Origin: DATKZH01 sp964475955
Lineage (GTDB): Bacteria > Planctomycetota > Planctomycetia > Pirellulales > Thermoguttaceae
Direction of reading: 5' to 3'
Length of the DNA stretch: 27,027 nt
Assembly (NCBI GenBank): GCA_964475955.1
Contig: CAYYZY010000108.1
Location: 1-27,027 of the forward strand
A model generated the notes under the pieces. The model was not told the origin of the DNA and made no database searches. It saw only the letters and a list, made by a program, of their open reading frames with translations. Shown in pieces: positions 1 through 8,066 of the stretch; the stretch's first letter is position 1; each line of letters begins with the position of its first letter. The position numbers were made by a program, and so were the translations under genes.

Positions 1-386
1 TGCACCTCATCCTTTGTTTCTTCGAGGACGTCCTCCACGGTCCGCAGCAGTTCGCGCGGACTGAACGGCTTGGTGATCACGCTTCGCACGTTCCACTTCT
101 CGGCCAGTTCCTCCGGACTGACCTCGAACCCCTTGGCCGTAAGCAGCAGGATGGGGAGATCCTGGAGGCCGGGGTCCCGACGGACGCGTTCGGTCAATTG
201 GAGGCCGTCCATGCGGGGCATCTGATAGTCGGTGACGAGGACGTCGGGCGGCCGCTCCTCGATCAGCTCCCACGCCTCCTGGCCGTCGCCGGCGACCTGC
301 ACGTCGTGGCCGGCGCGCTTCAGCTTGAACTCCGCGGCCCGGAGAATGTGAATTTCGTCGTCGCACAGCAGAATGCGCTTGGACAT
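1..386 (-). CDS. Response regulator receiver protein (3' end outside window)
   Basis: This is a CheY-like receiver domain that takes phosphate from a partner histidine kinase. About 128 residues are visible from the ATG at 386-384, and no stop occurs before the window edge, so any output domain is unseen. The receiver signature is complete: acidic pair D9-D10, phospho-acceptor D53 in VTDYQMP, T83 after a hydrophobic strand, and K106 in ITKPFSP. The gene starts 58 nt downstream of the histidine kinase gene on the same strand, so the two are very likely a co-transcribed pair at the end of the secretion operon. The visible part already spans a full receiver, so a stand-alone receiver is possible. 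The role is inferred from the family; which process it controls cannot be read here. Confidence 0.88.
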   Translation of the reverse strand, partial: MSKRILLCDDEIHILRAAEFKLKRAGHDVQVAGDGQEAWELIEERPPDVLVTDYQMPRMDGLQLTERVRRDPGLQDLPILLLTAKGFEVSPEELAEKWNVRSVITKPFSPRELLRTVEDVLEETKDEV

Positions 387-444
387 GGTTTCGTCCCTTT
401 CTCGGCTCGTGGCATCGGGCCGTCTGTTCGGCGTTGGGCGCGGC

Positions 445-1932
445 TCAGGCCATTTGGCCCACCCCGGGCAACACGACGCTGAAGGTGCTGCCCGCGCCCA
501 GCGTGCTGTCGACCGTAAGCCGGCCACCGTGAACGTCTTCGACGATGTGTTTGGCCAGCGGGAGCCCCAACCCGGTCCCGGAGGCCATGCTCTTGTCCTT
601 CTTCACGCGGTAGAACTTCTCGAACACGCGACGGCGGTCCTCTTCGCTCAGCCCCACGCCCGTATCCTCAACCTCGAACGCCACCTCGTTGCCGACCAGG
701 CGGCTGCGCAGCGTGACGCGGCCTCCCGGCGGCGTGTACTTGACCGCGTTGGAGAGCAGGTTGATGGCCGATTGCAGCAGCATGTCGCGATCGGCCAGCA
801 CCCCCAGGTACATGGGGCTCAGCTCCGCGGCCAACTCGACCGGTTTCGCTTCGGCCACCGGCTGGACGACGTGCACGGCTTCCTCGAGCAGCTCGTTGAG
901 CGAGCGGCTCTGTTTGTTCACGCTGACCACGCCGGCTTCGATTCGGGCGAGGTTGAGCATGTTCTCGACGAGGCGCTGGAGCCGGTCGGCCTGGCCGTCG
1001 ATCACGTCCAGGAATTCCTCGCGGGTCGCTTCGTCTTCGGCCTCGCCGTCGGCCAGCAGTTCGACGTAGGCCTTGATGCCGGCCAGCGGCGTCTTCATCT
1101 CGTGGCTGACCGACGAAACGAACTCGGCGTGCCGCTTCTGGAGCGCCTTCTCCCGGCCGACGTCGCGCAACACGGCGACCGCCCCGTGGCGCTGCGGGGC
1201 GTCCTCCTCCTCGCCGTCGCCGTCGTGGGAGGGCAACTTGGCCACGCTCACCCGGTACCACTTCGCCGTGCCCTCCGCGTCGACGATCTCGACCTCCTCG
1301 GATCGGCTCGTCGTCGTCTTGCGGTGACAGGCGTTTCGGAGCAGTTCGACGAGCCTCGGGCATCGCACGAGTTGGCCGACGTCGTGCCCCTCGACGTCGC
1401 CGTCCTCAAGCTGGAACAGGCGCTCGGCGGCCGGGTTGGCCAACCGCAGCTCGCCAAAGGCATCGACGACGAGGATCGGTTCGGCCAGGCCCTCGAGGAT
1501 TGCCTTGATGCGTTCGCATTCCGCGGCGGCCCGGCGGGAGCGGATCTCCCACGCCGCCTGCGTGTGCTTCAGTTCGCGGGCTTGCTGGGCGTGCGCTTCG
1601 ATTGCGTCGCGCAATCGACGGACGATGGGCGACCAGGGGTCTTCGGCCGAGAGGTTCGCGAGGGCGTCGGGACGGCCGCCGCTCAAGTCGGCGGCGTCGA
1701 CCTGGCAGAGGGCCTCGACGTGCCGCTCCAGCGCGCGCCGGTTCGCCTTCGCCCGACCGACCAGAAGCCACGCCGACGCGCCGGCCAGGACCACGATTCC
1801 GCCCATCAGGCCGAACCGGAGGGTCGACGAGCCGCCCGGGATCAGCGGGTCGGCCAGCCAGGCGGCCACGCACGCACAGCAGGGGATCAGCACCCCGGCG
1901 GCCAGCAGCAAGTTGTCGTTGATGCGATTCAT
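445..1932 (-). CDS. Membrane sensor histidine kinase with PAS domain (PhoR-like architecture)
   Basis: This is a 495-residue sensor kinase. Two N-terminal hydrophobic segments lie at about residues 7-27 and 40-58 with a very short loop between them, so there is almost no periplasmic sensor. A PAS-like domain follows (about 143-255), then HisKA with the phospho-accepting H277 in SHEMKTPL. The HATPase domain has N-box N395, the G1 box DTGVGL (423-428) and the G2 box GTGLGL (452-457). The start chosen is the ATG at 1932, immediately before the first membrane helix. The frame stays open upstream to 2142, but that extension is Arg/Pro-rich and lacks domain features. The gene lies 181 nt after the TPR lipoprotein gene and 58 nt before the response regulator. 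The cytoplasmic PAS suggests an internal signal. Whether the pair regulates the secretion operon is only inferred from position. Confidence 0.92.
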   Translation of the reverse strand: MNRINDNLLLAAGVLIPCCACVAAWLADPLIPGGSSTLRFGLMGGIVVLAGASAWLLVGRAKANRRALERHVEALCQVDAADLSGGRPDALANLSAEDPWSPIVRRLRDAIEAHAQQARELKHTQAAWEIRSRRAAAECERIKAILEGLAEPILVVDAFGELRLANPAAERLFQLEDGDVEGHDVGQLVRCPRLVELLRNACHRKTTTSRSEEVEIVDAEGTAKWYRVSVAKLPSHDGDGEEEDAPQRHGAVAVLRDVGREKALQKRHAEFVSSVSHEMKTPLAGIKAYVELLADGEAEDEATREEFLDVIDGQADRLQRLVENMLNLARIEAGVVSVNKQSRSLNELLEEAVHVVQPVAEAKPVELAAELSPMYLGVLADRDMLLQSAINLLSNAVKYTPPGGRVTLRSRLVGNEVAFEVEDTGVGLSEEDRRRVFEKFYRVKKDKSMASGTGLGLPLAKHIVEDVHGGRLTVDSTLGAGSTFSVVLPGVGQMA

Positions 1933-2113
1933 ACTCGAAGCAGCTCTACCCAACGGGACGCTATTTACCCTAAGGGTGAACGCGGGGATCTCGGGCCGGC
2001 CGATCCGCCCTTCGCTCGGGGAGGGAGGCAAACGACGAAGGTCGGCGGGTCGGACGGCGGGGCCACGCGCCGGCACGCGCCCTCGCCGGCGCGCCCGCCG
2101 GTCGACCGGTGGC

Positions 2114-3394
2114 TCAGCGCCGCGAGGTGTACCTGGGGTCAAGTCGTCGGGCTTGGCGGAAGTGTGTCTCCGCGGCCGTCAATTGCCCGAGCTTGGCCAA
2201 CGTGCAGCCCATTAAAAAGTACGACAAGCCACACGACTTGTCCAACGAAAGGGCTTGCTGGAGTACGACTTGAGAAGAATCGTACTCCCCCAGGCGATAG
2301 TAGGCCGTTCCCAGGACCCGCCGGATCGTGGCCGACTGGGGAAAGACCTCGAGAAGCGGCTCAAGCAGGGCGACCGCTACGTCCGGCTGGTTGTGGCCGA
2401 GCGCCGAGACGGCCGCCGCGACCGGCACGCCCGGATCGTCCGGACGAGCGGCCATGGCTTGGCGGAAATAGTCAAACGCCAGCGCTTGTGCCCCTTGCGC
2501 CAGGGCAGATTCCCCCCGCTCGAACAGCTCGGGCGCCGAGCCGTCGACCGCATCGGTGGCAAAGCTGTTGCCGGCGGGAGAACCGGCAGCTTCGACAGGA
2601 CCTTGCCAATCCGCCCGCGGTATGGGGCGGAGTGGGGAGTCGGGAGTGGGGAGCTGCGAGTCGGGCGTCGGGAGTTGGGAGTCGGGTGTCGAGAGAGCGG
2701 CGAGGGGAGCGGGGGATGCGGATTGAAGCACTCGGGGGGCACGGGAGGGGCCCGTCGTGTTGCCACGACGTTCGTTCTCCGTCCCCTCACGCTCGCCATT
2801 CCCCACTCGCGGCTCCTCACTCCCGGCTCCCGACTCCCAGCTCCCCACTCCCCACTCCCCACTCTCCGCGGCCAGCGTTTCGTAGCTGGCTGTATAGACT
2901 TCGTCGTTCGGCTGGAGCCTGGCCGCCCGTTCGTAGTAGACCAGGGCGTCGGCCTGTTGACCCATGGCATCGAGAGCCAGTCCCATGAGGTGATGCACTC
3001 GGGCGTCGCTCGGATGGTCGGCCAGCGTCGTCTCCAGATGGGCGACGGCCTCGCCCGGCCGATCCTCGGCCAGCAGCACCTCGGCCATCAGCAGCCGGGC
3101 CTCGCGGTGATCGGCATTTCGCGCCAAAAGGCGCTCGACGACCTGCGCGCAGCCGCGAAAGTCGCCCGCTCGGTACCGGGCTTGGGCGTCGGCGAACTGG
3201 GCCGCGTCGTGCCGGCGACCGAAGCGGCGAGCCGCCGCCTCGCTCCGCTGGCGACGCTCCTCGGAGACGTCTTCCGGCGGAACGAACGCTTTCATCGACG
3301 CGCAGCCGCTCACCGCGGCGGCCGCCAACACCAAAAGCCAGGCCAACCGTGCCGCGCGGGAGTTTGATCTGGGCGGACCGTTCTTGGGACTCAT
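2114..3394 (-). CDS. TPR-repeat lipoprotein carrying an in-frame heptamer-repeat insert
   Basis: This is a 426-residue outer-membrane-type lipoprotein. A signal peptide of about 17 hydrophobic residues ends in the lipobox VSGC. Tetratricopeptide repeats occur in two blocks, about residues 60-165 and 285-420, with typical motifs such as ARLLMAEVLL, HLMGLALDAMGQ, VLGTAYYRLGEY and FLMGCTLAKLGQ. Between the blocks, about residues 175-255 are low complexity, read from a heptamer-repeat element (2624-2867), and contain LPTPDSQ units. The start ATG at 3394 has a GAGGAG ribosome site 6-7 nt upstream and overlaps the secretin stop as ATGA, implying translational coupling. Known relatives are pilotin or assembly factors such as PilF/PilW and Flp-type TPR proteins, so a role in secretin assembly or stability is a fair inference. 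The insert probably separates two originally adjoining TPR arrays. Confidence 0.85.
   Translation of the reverse strand: MSPKNGPPRSNSRAARLAWLLVLAAAAVSGCASMKAFVPPEDVSEERRQRSEAAARRFGRRHDAAQFADAQARYRAGDFRGCAQVVERLLARNADHREARLLMAEVLLAEDRPGEAVAHLETTLADHPSDARVHHLMGLALDAMGQQADALVYYERAARLQPNDEVYTASYETLAAESGEWGVGSWESGAGSEEPRVGNGEREGTENERRGNTTGPSRAPRVLQSASPAPLAALSTPDSQLPTPDSQLPTPDSPLRPIPRADWQGPVEAAGSPAGNSFATDAVDGSAPELFERGESALAQGAQALAFDYFRQAMAARPDDPGVPVAAAVSALGHNQPDVAVALLEPLLEVFPQSATIRRVLGTAYYRLGEYDSSQVVLQQALSLDKSCGLSYFLMGCTLAKLGQLTAAETHFRQARRLDPRYTSRR
2624..2867. repeat. Heptamer foldback element inside the TPR lipoprotein gene
   Basis: A G-rich arm (about 2624-2697, units of the type GGGAGTC and GGGAGTG) is followed, after roughly 80 nt of less regular sequence, by a C-rich arm (about 2781-2867, units such as CTCCCGA and CTCCCCA). 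The arms are approximately complementary and could form a long hairpin. The whole element is read through in frame by the TPR gene on the minus strand. Confidence 0.8.
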
Positions 3395-5712
3395 GGGAAT
3401 CTCCTCGGCCGCTCGATGTCGCGCTGAGGGCCGGGTTGGCCCGGGTCGAGAGGATGGAGGGGCACAACGGGCTCGGGCCGGGGGATCGGCTCTTGCTGGA
3501 GTTGCTCCAAGAGCCAGGGGTCGATCACGCTGCCGTCGAGCGGGGCCGTGGGCGAGACCGCGGCGGCGGGCGCGTTCAACGTGTGGTCGCCGGCCGGGCG
3601 TCCCAGCCAGACGTCGCTTCTCAGGTCGATCGCCGCCCGATTGAGCGGATCGAAATGGACCGCGAGCTCGGCGAACCGCAGGGCCGTCTGGCGGTCGCCG
3701 GCCGCCCAGGCGTTTTGGGCCATGCGGAAGTACTTTCGGGCCACGTGGCGTTTGCCCAGCGGCGACATCTTCTCGCGGTACACGTCCTGGCGCCGGTGGA
3801 ATTCGCACGCCCTTTTGGCGCCTTCCTGGCAGGTCTCCGGCTCGTAGACGATGTGGGGCGTAATCAGCACGAGGATCTCGCGCCGCCGCATGGTCTCCTT
3901 GCGATGGCGGAAGGCCGCGCCCAGGATCGGCAAATTCCCCAGGAACGGCACCTGCTCGCCGGTCTTTTCCAGCTCCTCGCGCATCAGGCCGCCGATGAGC
4001 ACCGTGCATCCGTCGCGGACCATGATGTTGGTCGTCACTTGGGTCGTTTCCTTGTTGGGGAGCGTGAAGTTCTGGTCGACTTCGACGGACCCGGTCGACA
4101 GCTCGGGATGCACCTCCATGCGGATCAGGCCGTCGCGGGAGATGAACGGCCTCAGGCGCAGTTGGGCCCCGACCTCGAGGAACTCCACGCTCTGCGAGGT
4201 GCTCGTCTCGGTCATCGTCGTGCTCACGTACCCCAGCTCTTCACCGATGAGGATTTCAGCCCGGTGCTTGTTGAGTACCATCAGCCGGGGCGTGGCGATC
4301 ACGTTGGTGTCGCCGACCTTCTCCAGGGCTTCGAAGAAGACGCTGAGGCTGCTGTCGAGGAATCCGAACTCCAAGCCGCCGTTGTCGAAGCCGAGCGAGC
4401 TGAGCGAGCCGATCGGGTTGGCCCCCCATCCGAGACGGATGTGATCCTGGTCGCGCAGCACCTCGAAGCTTGCGCCGAACGTGTCTTCGTCGTCGAGCGT
4501 GACGCTGAGGATCATCGCCTCGATGGCCACCTGCATCGGCCGGACGTCGACCTCCGCGACCACCTGGTCGACCTCGGCCAGTACGGCCTGGTAGTCGCGC
4601 ACCACGACCACGTCGCCCCCGGCGAACCCGTCGCCGCCCGCATTGGTTCCGTCGGCTCCGATCCCCGTCTCGGCAGGCGAGGAGACGGCCACCACGCCCG
4701 TGCCCGTGCTCACCAGCGGCTGGATCAGCGCCTGGAGTTCGGCCGCGGTGACGTAATTGGGGCGATACACCCGGGTACCGATCGTGTCGAGGGCCTTTTC
4801 CAGGCCTTCGAAGTCCTCGGGCTTGCCGACGTAGATGAAATCTCCGTCGCGCTTGGCCACGTAGCCGGTGGCCTTGAGGATCGCGTCGAGCGCACCCTCC
4901 ACGTCGACGCCGCTGAGCGAGGCCGAAACGTTCCCCTGAACGCTCTCGGTCGCCAGGATGTTCAAGTCGCCCTGGACGCTCAGGGCGTCGAGCACCTCGC
5001 GGATGTCGTTATCGGGAACCTGCATGGAGAGTTGCCCGTCGCCTTCGCCGAGCACCGCCCCGTCCGGCGCGTCGCCCAGCTTCGATCGCGCAAGCGGAGC
5101 GTCGGCCGGCAAATCGGGTGAGAACTCCGTTGGCAGGTCAGGGCCCGAGTCGGCCGGCTCTCCGTCGGTGTCCGCGCCTGCATCGGCCTCGGGCGATGGG
5201 GCGTCGATACGCGGGGGTTGCGGCGCGGGCGTGACCTGGTTCAAGAGCGGCGATGCCAGGGCCTTCCAGAATCGGAACGACCCGAGCGGTTTGAGCCTCG
5301 GCTCGTCGGGCCTCACCTGCGAGGCCCGGGCGGGGTAGGGCTCGGCCAGCGCCGCGGCAAGGGGCATGACCAGCGGACAGTCTACCGAATCGGCATCGGC
5401 CCTCTCGGCCGCATCGGGCGAGGGCGCGTCGGCTTCGGCCGGCGGCGCCCGGTCGACGACCTGCCTAGGAACGCGACTTTCGGTTTTCGGTTCGCACGCG
5501 CGCCGCCCGCGATCGTAGCCCTTGGGCTTTTCGCCGGACTCTTCAAGCGAGGGCTCTTCAAGCGAGGGCTCTTCAAGCGAGGGCGCTCCCACCGGAGTTC
5601 CGGCGGCGCGTCGCGCGGGCGACGGGCCGGTGGCGGTACCCACGTAGACGGCCAGCGCAACGCCCGTCGCCGCGAACAAGCTGAGCAGAGTGAAGCGTCC
5701 GAGAATCCTCAT
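3391..5712 (-). CDS. gspD: Outer-membrane secretin (GspD/PilQ family) with C-terminal TPR-like extension
   Basis: This is a 773-residue secretin, the outer-membrane channel of type II secretion and type IV pilus systems. An N-terminal hydrophobic segment at about residues 6-25 acts as signal or anchor. A Pro/Glu/Asp-rich linker to about residue 220 contains SLEEP repeats. An STN-type N0 domain follows (about 226-290), then a NolW-type N1 domain (about 309-390, with VYRPNYVTAAELQ). The secretin core spans about 475-627, including VEFLEVGAQLRLRP, TVLIGGL and VPFLGNLPILGAAFR. A C-terminal tail of about 140 residues includes one TPR-like helix pair (RYFRMAQ-like, about 650-690). The start is the ATG at 5712, directly before the hydrophobic segment; the open frame upstream to 5997 is repeat-derived. 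It follows the PilP/GspC-like gene by 193 nt, and its TGA overlaps the TPR gene start. The system subtype (T2SS or T4P) is uncertain. Confidence 0.93.
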   Translation of the reverse strand: MRILGRFTLLSLFAATGVALAVYVGTATGPSPARRAAGTPVGAPSLEEPSLEEPSLEESGEKPKGYDRGRRACEPKTESRVPRQVVDRAPPAEADAPSPDAAERADADSVDCPLVMPLAAALAEPYPARASQVRPDEPRLKPLGSFRFWKALASPLLNQVTPAPQPPRIDAPSPEADAGADTDGEPADSGPDLPTEFSPDLPADAPLARSKLGDAPDGAVLGEGDGQLSMQVPDNDIREVLDALSVQGDLNILATESVQGNVSASLSGVDVEGALDAILKATGYVAKRDGDFIYVGKPEDFEGLEKALDTIGTRVYRPNYVTAAELQALIQPLVSTGTGVVAVSSPAETGIGADGTNAGGDGFAGGDVVVVRDYQAVLAEVDQVVAEVDVRPMQVAIEAMILSVTLDDEDTFGASFEVLRDQDHIRLGWGANPIGSLSSLGFDNGGLEFGFLDSSLSVFFEALEKVGDTNVIATPRLMVLNKHRAEILIGEELGYVSTTMTETSTSQSVEFLEVGAQLRLRPFISRDGLIRMEVHPELSTGSVEVDQNFTLPNKETTQVTTNIMVRDGCTVLIGGLMREELEKTGEQVPFLGNLPILGAAFRHRKETMRRREILVLITPHIVYEPETCQEGAKRACEFHRRQDVYREKMSPLGKRHVARKYFRMAQNAWAAGDRQTALRFAELAVHFDPLNRAAIDLRSDVWLGRPAGDHTLNAPAAAVSPTAPLDGSVIDPWLLEQLQQEPIPRPEPVVPLHPLDPGQPGPQRDIERPRRFP
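5539..5583. repeat. Three perfect 15-nt tandem repeats within the secretin gene
   Basis: Three adjacent identical copies of a 15-nt unit (CTCTTCAAGCGAGGG on the plus strand) encode repeated SLEEP units in the secretin's acidic linker. The unit is a multiple of three, so copy-number changes would only lengthen or shorten the linker. Confidence 0.9.
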
Positions 5713-5817
5713 CAGTCTTCCGTGACTTCGGTTGAGGTGGAGGGACGGCCGTCGGTCGTTCCAAAGGGTTACGCGTTGGTTTCCGGCGCCGCGCATCCGT
5801 GGCCGTCGGGCTGGTCG

Positions 5818-5860
5818 CTTTTCGCTCCGCGAAAAGACGTTTGTTCGCTCCAGCGAACAA
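5818..5860. repeat. Tandem pair of small hairpins between the PilP-like gene and the secretin gene
   Basis: Two hairpins lie side by side in the 193-nt spacer. The first has stem CTTTTCGC (5818-5825) with GCGAAAAG (5829-5836). The second has stem TTGTTCGCT (5841-5849) with AGCGAACAA (5852-5860). Both share the core TTCGCTCC then GCGAA, so they look like two copies of one small palindromic repeat. No U-run follows on either strand. They may stabilise mRNA ends within the operon. Confidence 0.75.
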
Positions 5861-5905
5861 CGACAGTCGTTGGTGACTCCCCAGCGTCCAGTCTCGTGGG
5901 GACGG

Positions 5906-6580
5906 CTAAGGTGTTCGCTCGATAAGTTGGATCGACGAGGCCGGCTTGCGCTCGGGGATCGGCAGGTCGAACCGATTGCCGTCCCATTCCAGCACAACCC
6001 GCCGCCTGTGCACTTCGACGAGTTTCAAATCGATCGGCTGCCCGCTGTGGCTGACCGGCACGGTCTGTCCCTCCTGGTAGGCTTTCCCCCCGATCAGCGC
6101 CACGCGCCGGCGAGGCCCCACCAGGGTGCCGGAAACGTCGACGCCCAGGCTCGCCACCGTCACCGGCGGCGAATCGGCCTCGGCGACGGCCGTCTCCCCG
6201 GCCTCGGCAACCGCGGCCGCGCCGAACGGGTCGGGCCAGCCCGCCACGTCTTCGACCGGCTTGGCTATCGGGTCTGCCTGCATCCATTGGTCAAGCTGAA
6301 CCCAGTGGTAGGGACAGGCCTCCTCTTGGGGCTGCGCCGACGGTTCCGGCGAGGCGGAGGCGCCGTAGGCGACCACCGGCGAATCGGCGGGGACCTCGGC
6401 GACCGCTTCCTCCGCGGAGGCGGGCGCAACCCGCGGCTTCTCCGGCGTGGTGCACCACCCCCACACCAGGGGGCCCCAGGAGTAGACCGCGATCAGACCG
6501 AGCAAGCCCAGTATCGCAGCCTTCTTGGGATTGGCCTTGGCCTCGCGCCGCAGTTGGGTAACCAGTCTTTTCAGGCTCAT
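5906..6580 (-). CDS. PilP/GspC-like inner-membrane linker protein
   Basis: This 224-residue protein has a short basic N-terminus, one membrane segment (about residues 23-41, AAILGLLGLIAVYSWGPL), and a long Ala/Glu/Pro-rich linker. Its C-terminal domain, about 150-215, begins near GVDVSGTLVGPRRRVALIGGKAY. That last region resembles the small beta-rich homology region of GspC and PilP, with the usual hydrophobic statement of an unprocessed setting: GQTVPV, LKLVEVHRRRVVLEW and so on. In both families this domain binds the N0 domain of the secretin and ties the inner-membrane platform to the outer-membrane gate. Its position between PilO and the secretin is exactly where pilP sits in pilMNOPQ operons. 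Assignment rests on architecture and synteny, as sequence identity in this family is low. The start ATG at 6580 is clear. Confidence 0.75.
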   Translation of the reverse strand: MSLKRLVTQLRREAKANPKKAAILGLLGLIAVYSWGPLVWGWCTTPEKPRVAPASAEEAVAEVPADSPVVAYGASASPEPSAQPQEEACPYHWVQLDQWMQADPIAKPVEDVAGWPDPFGAAAVAEAGETAVAEADSPPVTVASLGVDVSGTLVGPRRRVALIGGKAYQEGQTVPVSHSGQPIDLKLVEVHRRRVVLEWDGNRFDLPIPERKPASSIQLIERTP

Positions 6581-6641
6581 GGTACGTGCCGTCGGGCCGG
6601 CGCATCCGGTGCTCGCGCCGGCGCGTCTCCTCCTCTATCGG

Positions 6642-7211
6642 TTATTCGGACCCGTCCACCTGATCGGAATCGTCCGGATTATCCGCAAAAACCGCCAAGC
6701 TTAGCTCGCACTGCACTTCCCCTCCATCTTCCGCAAACCTCTCCATTTGAACAGCTTCCACCCAGACGGTCTCTTTCAGGCCCTCCAGGGCCCGAAGGAA
6801 CCGGCAGACCTGTTCAAACGACCCAACGCAGGTGACGGCCACCGGGACCCGCCTCAGCGTGTCGTACGGGATGGCCGGCTGCGGCTCGAACCGGGTCGTG
6901 GTGATGCCCGAAAGCTTGGCCTGGCGGCTGATCCGCCCGAACACGGCCGATAGTCCCTCTTCATCCGGGGCCGCCTGGTGCCACCGTTCGACGTACTGCT
7001 CCGTCGTTTCGAGCTGGTCGCGCGTGGCCTCGATGGCGGGGCCGAACGCCTCGACCTGGGCGATGAAATCGTCGGCCGCGTTCAGCTCTCCACGGATGCC
7101 CGCGATGGAGCGCTGGGTGGGGATGAAGAAGAAGTAGACGTAGGCCGCCGCAGCGGCCACCGCAGGCACCGTGACGATCCATTGGCTGGCAGCAAGTTTG
7201 GCGGTCTTCAT
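6642..7211 (-). CDS. pilO: PilO-like pilus/secretion assembly protein
   Basis: This 189-residue bitopic protein has a short cytoplasmic N-terminus, one transmembrane segment at about residues 11-30 (VTVPAVAAAAAYVYFFFIP), a coiled-coil stretch (about 35-80), and a C-terminal ferredoxin-like domain. The latter contains the PilO hallmark of a beta strand VPVAVTCVGSFEQVCRFLRALE near residues 120-145. PilO pairs with PilN through the coiled coils and forms the periplasmic alignment complex of type IV pili; GspM is the type II counterpart. The gene begins 18 nt downstream of pilN and is followed after 61 nt by the PilP/GspC-like gene. The domain pattern and gene order agree, so the call is firm at family level. 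Confidence 0.85.
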   Translation of the reverse strand: MKTAKLAASQWIVTVPAVAAAAAYVYFFFIPTQRSIAGIRGELNAADDFIAQVEAFGPAIEATRDQLETTEQYVERWHQAAPDEEGLSAVFGRISRQAKLSGITTTRFEPQPAIPYDTLRRVPVAVTCVGSFEQVCRFLRALEGLKETVWVEAVQMERFAEDGGEVQCELSLAVFADNPDDSDQVDGSE

Positions 7212-7229
7212 GGCAAAGCGCCCGAGGGT

Positions 7230-8066
7230 TCAGGGTCGTACAGAAAACAGGGCGTGCTTCGGATCGGGGGAGGCTGGCACGGTGGACCGCGCGGTCTGCC
7301 CTGCGGGCTCGCCGGTCGGTCGGTCCGGCTGGGGGGTCGGTTTGCCGGGTCCCTTGGGCTGTCCGTAGCCGGGTCGGACGACGAGCGTGGCGTGGAAGCC
7401 GATCTTGGCCGGGTCGCGCGGGTCGGCCTCGATCGACTGGAGCTGCGATTTCAGGAACAGCTCGTGCCGCCCCAGCGCGCTGAGGTACTCGTGCAGCGCG
7501 CCGCTCTCGGAGGTGACGCCCGTGATGGTCACGATCGTGCGCCGGGAATCGAAATCGGCACGCAGTGCTTTCACATCGCGCGCAGCCGGGGGGAGGTTCG
7601 CTTGCTGTTGCCCTTCATCTCTTTCCGAGTTCGGCAGACGGCGTTCGGCGCGTTGCCGCCCGGCGTCCTCTCGCCGGATGGCGAGCTGCTCGAAGGTGAT
7701 CTCGCCCGGGAGCGGCCCCAGGATCGCCGCGACGATCCGGGTACGGGGCCACGGGTGGCGGAGATAGGTGACCAGATCGGCGTCGGCTTGGAGCCGTTGA
7801 AGCCGGGACTGGAGCTCGCCGAGCGCCTCCTGGGCTTCGACGGCGGCCTCGCGGGCCGGCTCGCGAAGGGCCAGTTGGGTCTTGAGCCGGCGCGCCCGGT
7901 ATTGCTGGCTGCACGCCAGTCCGGCGACGACGGCGACGCCGGCCGCCGCCGCGAACACGCGGCGCGCGGCCCGCTTGCGGCGGACGTCGGTCTGGCGGTA
8001 TTCCCTGGGCAGGAAGTCGACGTCCTGCGTCGCGTAGCCTGCCGGGTTGCTTCGGTCGTCTCGCAT
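7230..8066 (-). CDS. pilN: PilN-like pilus/secretion assembly protein
   Basis: This 278-residue protein has an N-terminal cytoplasmic stretch containing DFLPREYR, which matches the PilN/GspL motif (I/F-N-L-L/P) that binds PilM. One membrane segment follows at about residues 37-52, then a coiled coil (about 60-100) and a PilN-type periplasmic domain including TIVTITGVTSESGALHEYLSALG. The C-terminal 35 residues are a Pro/Gly-rich tail. The ATG at 8066 overlaps the pilM stop by one base (TGATG), so translation is probably coupled. An open frame extends far upstream but is only the wrong-frame reading of pilM. Together with PilM, PilO and the PilP-like protein it forms the inner-membrane platform. 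Confidence 0.85.
   Translation of the reverse strand: MRDDRSNPAGYATQDVDFLPREYRQTDVRRKRAARRVFAAAAGVAVVAGLACSQQYRARRLKTQLALREPAREAAVEAQEALGELQSRLQRLQADADLVTYLRHPWPRTRIVAAILGPLPGEITFEQLAIRREDAGRQRAERRLPNSERDEGQQQANLPPAARDVKALRADFDSRRTIVTITGVTSESGALHEYLSALGRHELFLKSQLQSIEADPRDPAKIGFHATLVVRPGYGQPKGPGKPTPQPDRPTGEPAGQTARSTVPASPDPKHALFSVRP

Noticed and set aside
373..2988. Very long plus-strand open frame opposite the kinase and TPR genes
   Set aside because: Its translation has no domain and mirrors the codon structure of well-supported minus-strand genes; long antisense frames are common at this GC content.
5713..5997. Longer secretin beginning at 5997
   Set aside because: The added residues come from the hairpin repeat region and precede a clear signal segment starting at 5712.
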